From NCBI GenBank assembly GCA_050251635.1, contig JBFWML010000048.1, positions 1-16,869 on the forward strand: a DNA stretch of 16,869 nt, read 5' to 3'. The stretch comes from JBFWML01 sp050251635. Its GTDB lineage: Bacteria; Campylobacterota; Campylobacteria; Campylobacterales; SZUA-545. The translations under genes were made by a program, and so were the position numbers. This document shows positions 7,592-15,649 of this stretch, piece by piece. The notes beneath the pieces are model-generated. The model ran no database searches and was not told where the DNA came from. It saw only the letters and a list, made by a program, of their open reading frames with translations. Numbering within the stretch: position 1 is the first letter of the stretch; every line of letters starts with the position of its first letter.

Positions 7592-8059
7592 ATGAAAATC
7601 ACCGTTATCCAAGGCCCCAACCTCAATATGCTGGGCGTGCGGGAAAAGTCGCTCTACGGCGCCATGACCCTTAGCCAGCTCCACGCCGAAATGAAAAAGG
7701 TGGCCGATCAGCACAACGTGCAGGTGGAGTTCTACCAGAGCAACCTCGAAGGCGAAATCGTTGACCGCATTCAGGAGTGCTACGGCGAAACCGACGTGAT
7801 CATCCTCAACCCTGCGGCCTACACCCACACCTCCGTGGCCATCCGCGACGCCATTGCCGCCGTGGGGATTCCCGTGATCGAAGTGCACATCACCAACACC
7901 GCGCGGCGCGAGGAGTTCCGCCACAAATCCTACGTTACCCCCGTGGCTGCGGGTGTCATTGCCGGTTTTGGCCCCTTTAGTTACCACATGGCCATGATGG
8001 CCGCCGTTCAGATCGGCAATGAAATGCAGGCCCAGAAAGCCGCCGCACAGAAAGCCTAA
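7592..8059 (+). CDS. aroQ: Type II 3-dehydroquinate dehydratase
   Basis: This enzyme removes water from 3-dehydroquinate to give 3-dehydroshikimate, step three of the shikimate pathway to aromatic amino acids and folate precursors. The 155 residues match the family's usual length of about 150. The start MKITVIQGPNLNMLG is typical; Arg17 and Tyr22 in VREKSLYG are the flexible-loop catalytic residues, NPAAYTHTS (73-81) holds the active-site Asn, and EVHITN (97-102) carries the general-acid His99. ATG 7592 is chosen for AAGGA six bases upstream; the frame stays open further upstream but only as toxin-gene shadow. It is the first gene of a nine-gene operon, with the next ATG three bases after its stop. 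The position before pepQ and folK is as in H. pylori. Confidence 0.97.
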   Translation: MKITVIQGPNLNMLGVREKSLYGAMTLSQLHAEMKKVADQHNVQVEFYQSNLEGEIVDRIQECYGETDVIILNPAAYTHTSVAIRDAIAAVGIPVIEVHITNTARREEFRHKSYVTPVAAGVIAGFGPFSYHMAMMAAVQIGNEMQAQKAAAQKA

Positions 8060-8062
8060 GGC

Positions 8063-9091
8063 ATGGAAAACCGGATTCTTCGGGCCGAAAGCGCGCAGTA
8101 TTACGAATGCGGCTATAGCTGCGATCACGCGCTGCTTTTAGCGGTGGGCGAAAAAAAATGGTTCATCACCGATGGCCGCTACACCACCGAAGCCAAAGAA
8201 TCCGGCTGCAAAGCCGAGGTCGTCGAAAGCGACAACCTGCTCAAAACCGCCCGCACGCTTATCCGCCAAAGCGGCGAAAAGCGGTTTGTTTTCGACCCCA
8301 AAGAGTGGAGCCTCGAAGCCTACGAACAACTCACCCAAAAGCTCACCAACGTTCGCTTTACCCGCAAAAGCGACTATTCGCCCCTAAAACGCCGCATCAA
8401 AACCGCCGATGAAATCGCGCTGATCGAACGGGCCGTGCAGGAAAACGCCGAAGCCTTCGCGCTGATCGCCGCTTTTATCAACAACGAAGGCGCAGGTTTG
8501 GAAGAGGCGATTTTGCATTTTCAGGCCAAAAGCTTTTTGCAAAACGGCGGGCGGCGGGATGTGAGTTTCGAACCGATTTTGGCCATCAACGCCAACGCCG
8601 CCAAACCCCACGCCCTACCCACAAACACGCCCTTAAAACGCGGCGATCTGCTGCTCTTAGACGCGGGTACAAAGTTTGAACGTTATTGCTCCGATCGCAC
8701 CCGCACGGCGGTTTTCGGCGAACACGGCCTGCGTTTTGAACTCAAACAAAACCTTGGGGATAAAAAGCGTCAGGAGATTTACGATCTGGTGCTCAAAGCC
8801 CACGATAAAGCGATCGAAGCGGCGCGCCCCGGCATGGAAGCGCGCGAGCTTGATCGTGTGGCCAGAAGCGTGATCGAAGAGGCCGGTTACGGCAAATACT
8901 TCAACCACTCTTTAGGCCACGGCGTGGGGCTGGATATTCACGAACATCCCTATATTAACCGCCGCAATCCCATGAAGCTCGAAGAGGGCATGGTGTTCAC
9001 CATCGAACCGGGCATCTACCTGCCCGGCGAATTCGGCGTGCGGATCGAAGACGTGATCGTACTGGAAAACGGCAAACCCCGCATTTTATGA
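8063..9091 (+). CDS. pepQ: M24 metallopeptidase (aminopeptidase P / Xaa-Pro dipeptidase family)
   Basis: This is a cytosolic proline-specific peptidase of the pita-bread fold. The N-terminal creatinase-like domain spans about 1-110 and the catalytic domain about 112-342. All five metal ligands are present: Asp200 (LLLLDAGT), Asp211 (CSDRTRT), His286 (HSLGHGVG), Glu315 (TIEPGIY) and Glu329 (RIEDVIV). His183 and His293 are the other usual active-site histidines. At 342 residues it is short like Gram-positive PepQ-type enzymes rather than the ~440-residue E. coli PepP, so cleavage of Xaa-Pro dipeptides or of N-terminal Xaa-Pro bonds are both possible. The symbol follows the H. pylori gene in the same position between aroQ and folK. 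It overlaps folK by ATGA, so the two are probably translated together. Confidence 0.93.
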   Translation: MENRILRAESAQYYECGYSCDHALLLAVGEKKWFITDGRYTTEAKESGCKAEVVESDNLLKTARTLIRQSGEKRFVFDPKEWSLEAYEQLTQKLTNVRFTRKSDYSPLKRRIKTADEIALIERAVQENAEAFALIAAFINNEGAGLEEAILHFQAKSFLQNGGRRDVSFEPILAINANAAKPHALPTNTPLKRGDLLLLDAGTKFERYCSDRTRTAVFGEHGLRFELKQNLGDKKRQEIYDLVLKAHDKAIEAARPGMEARELDRVARSVIEEAGYGKYFNHSLGHGVGLDIHEHPYINRRNPMKLEEGMVFTIEPGIYLPGEFGVRIEDVIVLENGKPRIL

Positions 9092-9567
9092 AACGCCAAA
9101 CCGATCGTGATCACGCGCTGCTTTTTACGCCGCGTTTCCCCTCTCAAAAGCTCTATTCATCCAAAAGATACATGTCACTTATTGGCGTGGGCGGCAATCT
9201 GGGAAACGTCAAACGCCGCTTCGATCGGCTCTACGACAGGCTTCTAAACGACCGCGATATCGACCCGCTGCAAACCTCCGCGCTGTTTATCAACCCCGAC
9301 TTTACCGGAGCCGATACGCCGCCCTATATGAACGCAGTCATTCTGATTGCCACCGATCTTTCGCCGATGATGCTTTTAAATCGCCTTAACCGGATCGAAG
9401 CGCGTTTCGGGCGTGTGCGAACCTACAAGAACGCCCCTCGCACACTGGATTTGGACATTATCTTCTTTGAAACCAAAACCCTGTACAATGAAAGATTAAG
9501 CGTGCCGCACCCCGCTTGGTCTAAACGGGCCAGCGTTCTGGTACCGATGCTGACGCTCAAGTTTTAA
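9088..9567 (+). CDS. folK: 6-hydroxymethyl-7,8-dihydropterin pyrophosphokinase
   Basis: HPPK transfers pyrophosphate from ATP to 6-hydroxymethyl-7,8-dihydropterin in folate synthesis. Seen motifs are GVGGNLG (33-39), RIEARFGR (102-109) and PRTLDLDIIFF (117-127), with the magnesium-binding Asp121 and Asp123, then VPHP (139-142). The protein has an N-terminal extension of about 28 residues before the first strand and stops soon after the VPHP region, so the total of 159 equals the usual length by accident. The extension is, from memory, usual in Campylobacterota HPPK, and the ATGA overlap with the peptidase gene supports the start. Folate and shikimate genes ahead of flagellar genes is a Campylobacterota arrangement. 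Its stop overlaps the ribosome site of flhF. Confidence 0.95.
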   Translation: MKRQTDRDHALLFTPRFPSQKLYSSKRYMSLIGVGGNLGNVKRRFDRLYDRLLNDRDIDPLQTSALFINPDFTGADTPPYMNAVILIATDLSPMMLLNRLNRIEARFGRVRTYKNAPRTLDLDIIFFETKTLYNERLSVPHPAWSKRASVLVPMLTLKF

Positions 9568-9575
9568 GGAACCGG

Positions 9576-10901
9576 ATGAAGATGTTTACCTTCACGGGTG
9601 AAAACCCGGCCGAAGCACTCAAAAAGGCCCAAGCCGAATGCGGCGAAGACGCGCTGGTGGTCAGCACCAAAGAGATTCGTAAGAAATCCTTAGGTCAAAG
9701 CGCACTTTATGAGGTGGTCGTAGCGCTCGAAGACGCGCCCGCGCCCAAAGCGGCCCCCAGAGCAAACGCCGCCGCGCCGCGAAAAGAAGCGCCAATGGAA
9801 GACGATGTGCTCTTTAGCCTCTCCGAAACCGCGCGGCAAATCTCCGAAATCGCCAAAGTAGCCGAACTGCCCACCCGCTCCCTGCCCCGCCAAAACGCCG
9901 CGCCGTCCATAGCGTCAACGGCAGCGCCCAAACCCGCAGCCGCAAGCCCGCTTGCCGCCCCCCGCGAACAAGTGGAGATCAAAGAGATTCAAAAAGAGAT
10001 TGGTAAGCTGGCCGATCGCGTCAAGCTCATCCAAAACATGGTGTGGGATAAAACCGTCGATACCCGCAGCGGCTTGGTGATCCCCTCCGAATTTGCCGAA
10101 ATTTACCGCGTCAGCCGGCAAAGCGGCATGGCCGCCGATCACCTCGATGCGCTTATGCGCCTGACGGTCGAGCATATGCCGCTGAATATGCGCCAAAGCA
10201 GCGAAACCGTGCGCCGCTACTTCAATGTGCTGCTGCGCAAAATGGTTCCCGTGCGCGTCGAAAGCCGTCTGACCCGTCCCAACAAAAAGGTGATGATGCT
10301 CGTGGGCCCCACCGGCGTGGGCAAAACCACCACATTAGCCAAACTGGCCGCCCGCTACGCCTACCAACTGCCCGAAAAATACAAAGTCGGCATTATGACG
10401 CTGGATACCTACCGCATCGGCGCGGTCGAACAGCTCATGTACTACGCCAAAATGATGCGTTTAGGGATCGAAACGGTGCAAGACCCGCTCGATTTTTCCT
10501 CGGCGCTACAATCTTTAAAGCACTGCGACTACGTACTGATCGACACCGCCGGTTGCTCCCAGCACGACCGCGAAAAGATCGCCCGCATCGGCCAGTTTCT
10601 GGATGCCGAAAAGCAGACGAGTATTGATGTATCGCTGGTGCTTTCCTCCAACACCAAGCTCGAAGACCTGCGCGATATCTACAAAAACTACGCCACGCTG
10701 GGCATCGACACCATCATCGCCACCAAACTGGACGAAACGGCGGGTCTGGGCAGCCTGTTTAGCTTTATCTACGAAAACAAAAAGCCGCTCTCCTACCTTT
10801 CGGTCGGTCAAGAGGTGCCCGACGATCTCGTCGTGGCCGATGCCGACTACTTTATCTCCTGTCTGCTGGACGGCTTTCGCCGGGAGCGTGAAGTCTCATG
10901 A
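9576..10901 (+). CDS. flhF: Flagellar SRP-like GTPase FlhF
   Basis: FlhF is a GTPase of the signal-recognition-particle class. It marks the pole where the flagellum is built, and in Campylobacter and Helicobacter it is also needed for sigma-54 flagellar gene expression. The 441 residues show the N-terminal B domain (1-50), a Pro/Ala-rich linker (about 53-130), the N domain (about 135-230) and the G domain with GPTGVGKTT (244-252), DTYRIGAVEQL (277-287), DTAG (323-326) and TKLDE (383-387). The ATG at 9576 has AAGGA five bases before it. It overlaps flhG by ATGA, matching the FlhF-FlhG functional pair. The residue after DTAG is Cys rather than the Arg usual in SRP GTPases, a small oddity that may be normal for FlhF. 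Confidence 0.96.
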   Translation: MKMFTFTGENPAEALKKAQAECGEDALVVSTKEIRKKSLGQSALYEVVVALEDAPAPKAAPRANAAAPRKEAPMEDDVLFSLSETARQISEIAKVAELPTRSLPRQNAAPSIASTAAPKPAAASPLAAPREQVEIKEIQKEIGKLADRVKLIQNMVWDKTVDTRSGLVIPSEFAEIYRVSRQSGMAADHLDALMRLTVEHMPLNMRQSSETVRRYFNVLLRKMVPVRVESRLTRPNKKVMMLVGPTGVGKTTTLAKLAARYAYQLPEKYKVGIMTLDTYRIGAVEQLMYYAKMMRLGIETVQDPLDFSSALQSLKHCDYVLIDTAGCSQHDREKIARIGQFLDAEKQTSIDVSLVLSSNTKLEDLRDIYKNYATLGIDTIIATKLDETAGLGSLFSFIYENKKPLSYLSVGQEVPDDLVVADADYFISCLLDGFRREREVS

Positions 10902-11767
10902 AGCATCAGGCCCACAAGCTGGCCGAAATGGTCAGCGAGCAAAAACCGCCCAAAAACGGAAAAACCCGCTTCTTGGCGATAACCAGCGGCAAGGGCGGCG
11001 TGGGCAAAACCACCGTCAGCGCCAATCTCGGCTGGATGCTGGCCCAAAAGGGCTACAAGGTGGGACTGTTCGACGCCGATATCGGACTGGCCAATCTGGA
11101 TGTGATGCTGGGCGTTAAAACCGGGCGCAATATTTTGCACCTGCTTAAGGGCGAATGCGCGATCGAAGAGATTTTGGTTGAGGTGGATGCCAATCTTTGG
11201 CTGGTGCCGGGCGAAAGCGGCAACGAGATTTTGCGCTTTCACGATCAGTTCTTGATGGAGCGGTTTTACAACGAAATCAAAAAGCTGGATTTTCTCGACT
11301 ACCTGATCATCGACACCGGTGCGGGCATTGCCGACCACGTGCAGATGTTTCTGGACGCCGCCGACGAAGTGCTGGTGGTCACCGTACCCGATCCGGCGGC
11401 CATTACCGATGCCTACGCGATGATCAAAATTCTCTCGGCCAAGCGCGAGCGGGTCTTTATGCTGCTCAATCAGGTGCGCAATCTCAAAGAGGGCGAAAGC
11501 GTCTTTGGCAAGATTCAAAAGGTGGCCGCCCAAAACCTCGGCACGCTGGAGCTGGAGCTGGCCGGACTGCTTCCTAGAGATGCCGACGTGGAAAAAAGCG
11601 TGCGCAGCCGCTATCTGTTTTCCAAAGCGGTGCCCAACGCGGCAGCCACGATGCGCCTGGCGGAGATAATCGATCGTCTGGTGGCAAGAATGGAACACAA
11701 GATGCTTCAAGGGAGGGAAGAGAGCGGTTTTGGACGCTTTTTCAAGCGGCTCTTGAATCAGTTTTAG
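10898..11767 (+). CDS. flhG: Flagellar number regulator FlhG, MinD-like ATPase
   Basis: FlhG (YlxH/FleN) is a ParA/MinD-type ATPase that limits flagellar number, stimulates FlhF GTP hydrolysis and, in Campylobacter, also influences cell division. The deviant Walker A is GKGGVGKTT (31-39), followed by DADIGLANLD (60-69, approximate) and IDTGAG (138-143). The N-terminal segment HQAHKLAEMV (3-12) resembles the short motif with which FlhG activates FlhF, though His replaces the usual Asp or Asn at its start. The C-terminus GRFFKRLLNQF (279-289) is basic and amphipathic, fitting MinD-like membrane binding. Length 289 is typical. It is coupled to flhF by a 4-bp overlap and followed after 14 bases by the small membrane protein. 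Confidence 0.96.
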   Translation: MKHQAHKLAEMVSEQKPPKNGKTRFLAITSGKGGVGKTTVSANLGWMLAQKGYKVGLFDADIGLANLDVMLGVKTGRNILHLLKGECAIEEILVEVDANLWLVPGESGNEILRFHDQFLMERFYNEIKKLDFLDYLIIDTGAGIADHVQMFLDAADEVLVVTVPDPAAITDAYAMIKILSAKRERVFMLLNQVRNLKEGESVFGKIQKVAAQNLGTLELELAGLLPRDADVEKSVRSRYLFSKAVPNAAATMRLAEIIDRLVARMEHKMLQGREESGFGRFFKRLLNQF

Positions 11768-11781
11768 GCGGGTGACGAACC

Positions 11782-12123
11782 ATGATGAGGGCGGAAAACT
11801 TTATCTATTTTTTAGCTGCATGCGGCTTTTTTGTGGGGATTGTCTTTTCCGTTCTCATCGAGATCGAACCGGCCATGGTTTTGTGGACCACCATTTCCAT
11901 TACCGCGATTTTCTACATGATCGGCCTTGCCAGCAGCGCCTATTTTATTAAGTACATCGACATCAAAGCCGCCTACACCCTCAACAAAGACTACTACGAA
12001 GAGCAGCTCGACAAGGCCCGCGGCCAGATCGAAAAACGTGAGGCTTACATCCGCGATTCGACGCGCTTTATCCGCATGCTCGAAGAGGAAATTCTCCAGA
12101 AAAAAGATGGGGATTTAGCGTGA
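11782..12123 (+). CDS. Conserved small membrane protein between flhG and fliA
   Basis: This 113-residue protein has no known function that I can state. Two hydrophobic segments (about 7-26 and 30-57) would cross the inner membrane, and a charged, probably coiled-coil tail (about 68-108) would lie in the cytoplasm. A gene of this size and type stands at the same place in Helicobacter (HP1033) and Campylobacter (Cj0062c), so it belongs to the conserved flagellar block and may assist FlhF/FlhG positioning or flagellar assembly; that role is inference from position only. Two ATGs stand in tandem at 11782 and 11785, with a weak GGGTGA upstream. Its TGA overlaps the GTG start of fliA. Confidence 0.85.
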   Translation: MMRAENFIYFLAACGFFVGIVFSVLIEIEPAMVLWTTISITAIFYMIGLASSAYFIKYIDIKAAYTLNKDYYEEQLDKARGQIEKREAYIRDSTRFIRMLEEEILQKKDGDLA

Positions 12124-12821
12124 GAAACGGCAACTCAAAGCCCATCGACGCCTACACTTCGCACCAGCAGCAGGCGCAAAACGCGCTGGCCGTGCAGTAT
12201 CTGCCCGCCGTCAAGGCGATGGCCTACCGCATGAAGGAACGCCTGCCCGCCAGCGTGGAGGCAACCGATCTCATCTCCATCGGGGCCGAAGAGCTGATTA
12301 AGCTTGCCCGCCGCTACGATGCCGATCTGAATGACTCCTTCTGGGGCTATGCCAAAAAGCGCGTTCACGGAGCCATGCTGGACTTTCTGCGCAGTCTCGA
12401 TACCGTCAGCCGCAGCGATCGCCGGCTGATTAAAGAGGTCGAAAAGCAGATCATCCAGTACTTTGGCGAACACGACGAAGAGCCGAGCGACGAATTTTTG
12501 GCCAAAGCCACCGGGGAAGAGCTGAGCAAAATCCAAAAAGCCCGCGGCGCAGGGGATGTTTATTCGCTGATGTCGCTGGACGACCAGTTGCAGGTTTTTG
12601 GCGAAGAAAACACCGAAAAAACCGTGATGCACGACGAAGTGATCGAACAGGTCATGGAGGCCCTCGGCGAGATGAACGAACGCGACCAGCTGATTATCCA
12701 GCTCTATTTTTACGAAGAGCTCAACCTCAAAGAGATCAGCGAGATTCTCAACATCACCGAATCGCGCATTTCTCAGATTATTAAAAGCGTCACCCGCAAA
12801 ATCCGTGAAAGGGTTGCCTAA
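12120..12821 (+). CDS. fliA: Flagellar sigma factor, sigma-28
   Basis: FliA directs RNA polymerase to late flagellar promoters, for example those of flagellin. The 233 residues cover region 2 (about 25-95, including DLISIGAEELI and FWGYAKKRVHGAMLDFLR), a divergent region 3 (about 96-150), and region 4 (about 178-232) with the helix-turn-helix LKEISEILNITESRISQII (203-221). The start is GTG at 12120 inside a GTGA overlap with the membrane-protein gene; no ATG is available near the N-terminus. Coupling and a GTG start both suggest modest, tied expression. Its activity would be expected to be held by the anti-sigma factor FlgM, not encoded in this window. Its TAA shares one base with the fliM ATG. 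Confidence 0.96.
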   Translation: MRNGNSKPIDAYTSHQQQAQNALAVQYLPAVKAMAYRMKERLPASVEATDLISIGAEELIKLARRYDADLNDSFWGYAKKRVHGAMLDFLRSLDTVSRSDRRLIKEVEKQIIQYFGEHDEEPSDEFLAKATGEELSKIQKARGAGDVYSLMSLDDQLQVFGEENTEKTVMHDEVIEQVMEALGEMNERDQLIIQLYFYEELNLKEISEILNITESRISQIIKSVTRKIRERVA

Positions 12822-13882
12822 TGGCGGATATTCTCAGCCAAGAAGAGATTGATGCCCTTCTAGAAGCGGTCGATGACGACGATACCTCCCCCGAGGAGCT
12901 GTTCGAGAAAGAGAAAAAACTCGAACAGCGCCAAGTCACCCTCTACGACTTTAAGCGCCCCAACCGCGTTTCCAAAGAGCAGCTTCGCGCCTTTAGATCG
13001 ATCCACGACAAAATGGTCCGGACGCTCTCGGCGCAAATCTCGTCGGTAATGCGCTCGATCGTGGAGATCCAGCTCCACTCCGTTGACCAGATGACCTACG
13101 GCGAATTTCTCATGTCCCTGCCCTCGCCCACGAGCTTTAACGTCTTTTCGATGAAACCGCTCGAAGGCAGCGGGGTTTTGGAGATCAACCCTTCCATCGC
13201 CTTTCCGATGGTCGATCGTCTGCTGGGCGGCAAAGGGGAAGCCTACGATTCCAGCCGGGATTTCACCGACATCGAACTGAATCTGCTGGATACGATTTTG
13301 CGGGTGATCATGCAAAACCTCAAAGAGGCGTGGGGGCCGGTGAGCGAACTCTACCCCGTCGTGGAGGCCAAAGAATCCAGCCCCAACGTCATTCAGATCG
13401 TGGCGCAGAACGAAATTGTGGTGATGGTGGTGATGGAGATTATCATCGGTCACACCAGCGGCATGATGAATATCTGTTATCCGGTTATCGCGCTGGAGCC
13501 CGTGCTGCCCAAACTGGCGGCGCGGGATATTATGATCAGCGAAACCAGCTCCAAAAAATCCCGTAACCGCGAACTCAAAACCCTGCTCGGCGGCGCGCGG
13601 GTGAATATTGAGGCGATCATCGGTGATGCGCAACTGACCGTGCGGGAGATGTTTGATCTTAAAGAGGGGGATATTCTCATCCTCAACCGCCCCGCCGATG
13701 ACACGGCTATTTTATGCGTGGACGGCGAAGATAAGTTTATCGCCCGGCTGGGTCTTAGCCGGTTTCGCAAAACCGTGGAAGTCGAACAGATTATCCGCAC
13801 CGAACACGACGACGTTAAAGCCATTCTTAACCGCCTCGAAGATGAACGCCGCCGAAAAATCCAAGCCTTTAAGGGTGACTGA
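12821..13882 (+). CDS. fliM: Flagellar motor switch protein FliM
   Basis: FliM forms the middle part of the C-ring and binds phosphorylated CheY to reverse rotation. Seen are the N-terminal CheY-binding motif LSQEEIDALL (5-14), the FliG-binding middle domain with the GGKGE loop (136-140) after MVDRLL, and the C-terminal SpoA/FliN-like domain (about 265-340, with NIEAIIGDAQLTVREMFDLK). Length 353 is normal for the family. It begins on the last base of the fliA stop and is followed by fliY two bases after its own stop. Acidic residues follow the CheY-binding motif, as in other FliM proteins. No missing regions are apparent. Confidence 0.97.
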   Translation: MADILSQEEIDALLEAVDDDDTSPEELFEKEKKLEQRQVTLYDFKRPNRVSKEQLRAFRSIHDKMVRTLSAQISSVMRSIVEIQLHSVDQMTYGEFLMSLPSPTSFNVFSMKPLEGSGVLEINPSIAFPMVDRLLGGKGEAYDSSRDFTDIELNLLDTILRVIMQNLKEAWGPVSELYPVVEAKESSPNVIQIVAQNEIVVMVVMEIIIGHTSGMMNICYPVIALEPVLPKLAARDIMISETSSKKSRNRELKTLLGGARVNIEAIIGDAQLTVREMFDLKEGDILILNRPADDTAILCVDGEDKFIARLGLSRFRKTVEVEQIIRTEHDDVKAILNRLEDERRRKIQAFKGD

Positions 13883-13884
13883 CC

Positions 13885-14754
13885 ATGACCTTCGTAGAAC
13901 TCCTCCAAAAAGAGATTATCGCCACCGTCAACGGCCTTTTGGGCACCGCGCCCGAAGTGAGCCTCAAAGAGGAAGAAAAGCTCAATGAGCACTCAAGCAT
14001 CATCCCCCCGGCGGCGGTGATCGAACTGAGCGTCTCCGGAGCGGTCAGCGGCAAAGCACAGGTCGTCATTCAGCCCGGACTGGCCACGGCGCTTTCAGAC
14101 ATGATGCTCGGCGGCGACGGCGAATCCAAGGAGACCATGGAAGAGGACGATCTCGACGCCACCAAAGAGATTGTCTCCCAGATTATCGGCGCGGTCAGCA
14201 GCACCCTCGATGCGCAAAACGAAATGCCCAAAATGACCTTCAAGGTCGAAAAGGCCGCCTTTGTCGGGCCGGATCAGGAGATTGACATCGGCGGCTTCGC
14301 CAAGATGTTCACCTTTGATTTCAGCATCAACAGCATCGAAAGCATTCTGATGTTCGTGCTCGACAAAAACGTGATCGATGCGCTGGAAAACAAGCCGGCG
14401 GCCGCACCGGCCAGCGCCCCAATCCCTTCGGGCACGCCCTACCACACGCCCGCCGCCCACGACCACGGCCCCGGCCTGACCGCCGAGGAGATGAAAAACA
14501 TTCAACTGCTGATGGATGTGCGCCTCACCGTGCGCGTACGCATCGGCAAAAAACGGATGCTGCTGCGGGATGTCATCAATATGGACATCGGCTCGATCGT
14601 CGAACTCGATCAGCTCGCCAACGAACCGCTCGACATTCTTGTGGATAACAAAAAAGTCGCCGAGGGTGAAGTGGTAATCGTGGACGGTAACTTCGGTATT
14701 CAGATCACCAGCATCGGAACCCGCCGGGAACGGCTCGAACAGCTCAAGGGTTAA
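13885..14754 (+). CDS. fliY: Flagellar switch protein FliY
   Basis: FliY is a C-ring component related to FliN that partners FliM. The 289 residues divide into a CheC/CheX-like N-terminal part (about 1-168), a Pro/Ala-rich linker (171-198) and a C-terminal FliN-type SpoA domain (about 205-280, with DVRLTVRVRIGKKRML). In the CheC-like part the pattern D-x3-E is present (Asp91, Glu95), but the catalytic Asn expected at position 98 is Ser, and no complete second site is seen. CheY-P phosphatase activity is therefore doubtful and the role may be purely structural. ATG 13885 follows the fliM stop by two bases. Its last 11 bp overlap the end of the convergent gluQRS gene. It is the last gene of the operon; the terminator lies about 110 bases downstream. 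Confidence 0.95.
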   Translation: MTFVELLQKEIIATVNGLLGTAPEVSLKEEEKLNEHSSIIPPAAVIELSVSGAVSGKAQVVIQPGLATALSDMMLGGDGESKETMEEDDLDATKEIVSQIIGAVSSTLDAQNEMPKMTFKVEKAAFVGPDQEIDIGGFAKMFTFDFSINSIESILMFVLDKNVIDALENKPAAAPASAPIPSGTPYHTPAAHDHGPGLTAEEMKNIQLLMDVRLTVRVRIGKKRMLLRDVINMDIGSIVELDQLANEPLDILVDNKKVAEGEVVIVDGNFGIQITSIGTRRERLEQLKG

Positions 14755-15649
14755 CGACGAACGCATCCCGGGCGGGCACGCATTCTAGCGTCCAATGTGC
14801 CAGCGCCCACTCAAGCTGCTCCTGTGGTGGCGCATATCTCAGTGCCTCGGGCGGATTCAGCCCCAAAAACCCGAGCGATCGCCACAGGGGATCGCTCGGG
14901 TTTTTTTCGTCCAGCGCCTTTGCCAGATTCTGCTTTGAAAGCTTTTGTCCATCGGGGCCCAACGCCAAAGGCAGGTGGGCATAACAGGGCAGCGGGTAGC
15001 CTAGCAGCCCCTGCAGATAAATCTGGCGGGGCGTGGACTCAAGCAGGTCGCCGCCGCGCACCACTTCGCTCACCCCCTGCCAGGCATCATCCACCACAAC
15101 CGCCAACTGATAGGCAAAAATACCGTCGGCGCGAAGCAGCACAAAATCCCCGGCCGACTCCTTGAGGTTTTGACTCACAGAACCGTAAACGCCGTCATTG
15201 AAGGTAACCGTCCTCTCTTCGACGCGCAACCGGATCGCATGGGGTTTGTTTTTGTCGATCCGTCTGTGGCGGCACAGGCCGGGATAGGGCGCGGACAAAA
15301 GTCCCTGCTCGGCCAAAATACGGCGCGAGCAGTCGCAAGCGTAAAGCAGCCCTTGGGATTGCAAAACCGCAAGCGCCTCACGGTAGGCCTCTATTCGGCG
15401 GCTTTGATAGAGCACTTCGCCGTCCCAAGCCAGACCGTAGCGCTCCAGGGCGCGAAGAATCGCCCCGTCGGCACCCTTGACGCTGCGCGGCGTATCCACA
15501 TCCTCCATGCGCACAAGCCACAAACCGCCGGCGCGTTTGACGTTCAAATAGCTGCCCACCGCAGCCACCAAGGAGCCAAAGTGTAGCGGCCCGCTGGGGC
15601 TTGGCGCAAAACGTCCGATGGGTACGGTGGAATTAGCCGGGGTTTGCAA
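14744..15649 (-). CDS. gluQ: Glutamyl-Q tRNA(Asp) synthetase
   Basis: GluQ-RS attaches glutamate to queuosine at the wobble position of tRNA(Asp). It resembles the catalytic half of glutamyl-tRNA synthetase and lacks the anticodon-binding domain; the ~301 residues here fit. From TTG 15649 the motifs are IGRFAPSPSGPLHFGS (11-26, the HIGH region), the zinc set Cys105, Cys107, Tyr122, Cys126, VRGGDLL (near 197-203) and KLSKQ (236-240, KMSKS equivalent). No ATG or GTG lies at the N-terminus. TTG 15649 gives a family-like length and TTG 15694 is the other choice; neither has a clear ribosome site, so coupling to the overlapping HIT gene is likely. Its 3' end overlaps fliY and contains a strong terminator hairpin. 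Confidence 0.92.
   Translation of the reverse strand: MQTPANSTVPIGRFAPSPSGPLHFGSLVAAVGSYLNVKRAGGLWLVRMEDVDTPRSVKGADGAILRALERYGLAWDGEVLYQSRRIEAYREALAVLQSQGLLYACDCSRRILAEQGLLSAPYPGLCRHRRIDKNKPHAIRLRVEERTVTFNDGVYGSVSQNLKESAGDFVLLRADGIFAYQLAVVVDDAWQGVSEVVRGGDLLESTPRQIYLQGLLGYPLPCYAHLPLALGPDGQKLSKQNLAKALDEKNPSDPLWRSLGFLGLNPPEALRYAPPQEQLEWALAHWTLECVPARDAFVVNP
14865..14907 (+). terminator. Bidirectional intrinsic terminator inside gluQRS
   Basis: A perfect 16-bp inverted repeat, 14865-14880 against 14890-14905, encloses a 9-base loop. It is GC-rich in the middle (CCCGAGCGATC) and is followed by seven T on the plus strand. Read on the minus strand it also ends in five T. It would stop the aroQ-fliY transcript 110-150 bases after fliY. 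It lies within the coding sequence of gluQRS, at the codons for about KNPSDPLWRSLGF. Confidence 0.85.

Noticed and set aside
10847..11710. Minus-strand open frame (287 codons) over flhG
   Set aside because: Antisense shadow of flhG, His-rich low-plausibility protein with no ribosome site or homology pattern.
13410..13445. GTGGTGATG-type short tandem repeat in fliM
   Set aside because: It encodes a normal hydrophobic strand of FliM and is too short and imperfect to be a repeat element.
12860..13633. Minus-strand open frame over fliM
   Set aside because: Antisense shadow of fliM; odd His/Asp-rich composition typical of reading opposite a real gene.
7000..15000. Many GATCG / CGATCG words across the backbone, as a possible repeat family
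   Set aside because: They are scattered in all frames inside coding sequence without fixed spacing; likely genome word preference. A genome-wide count against a Markov expectation would be needed.
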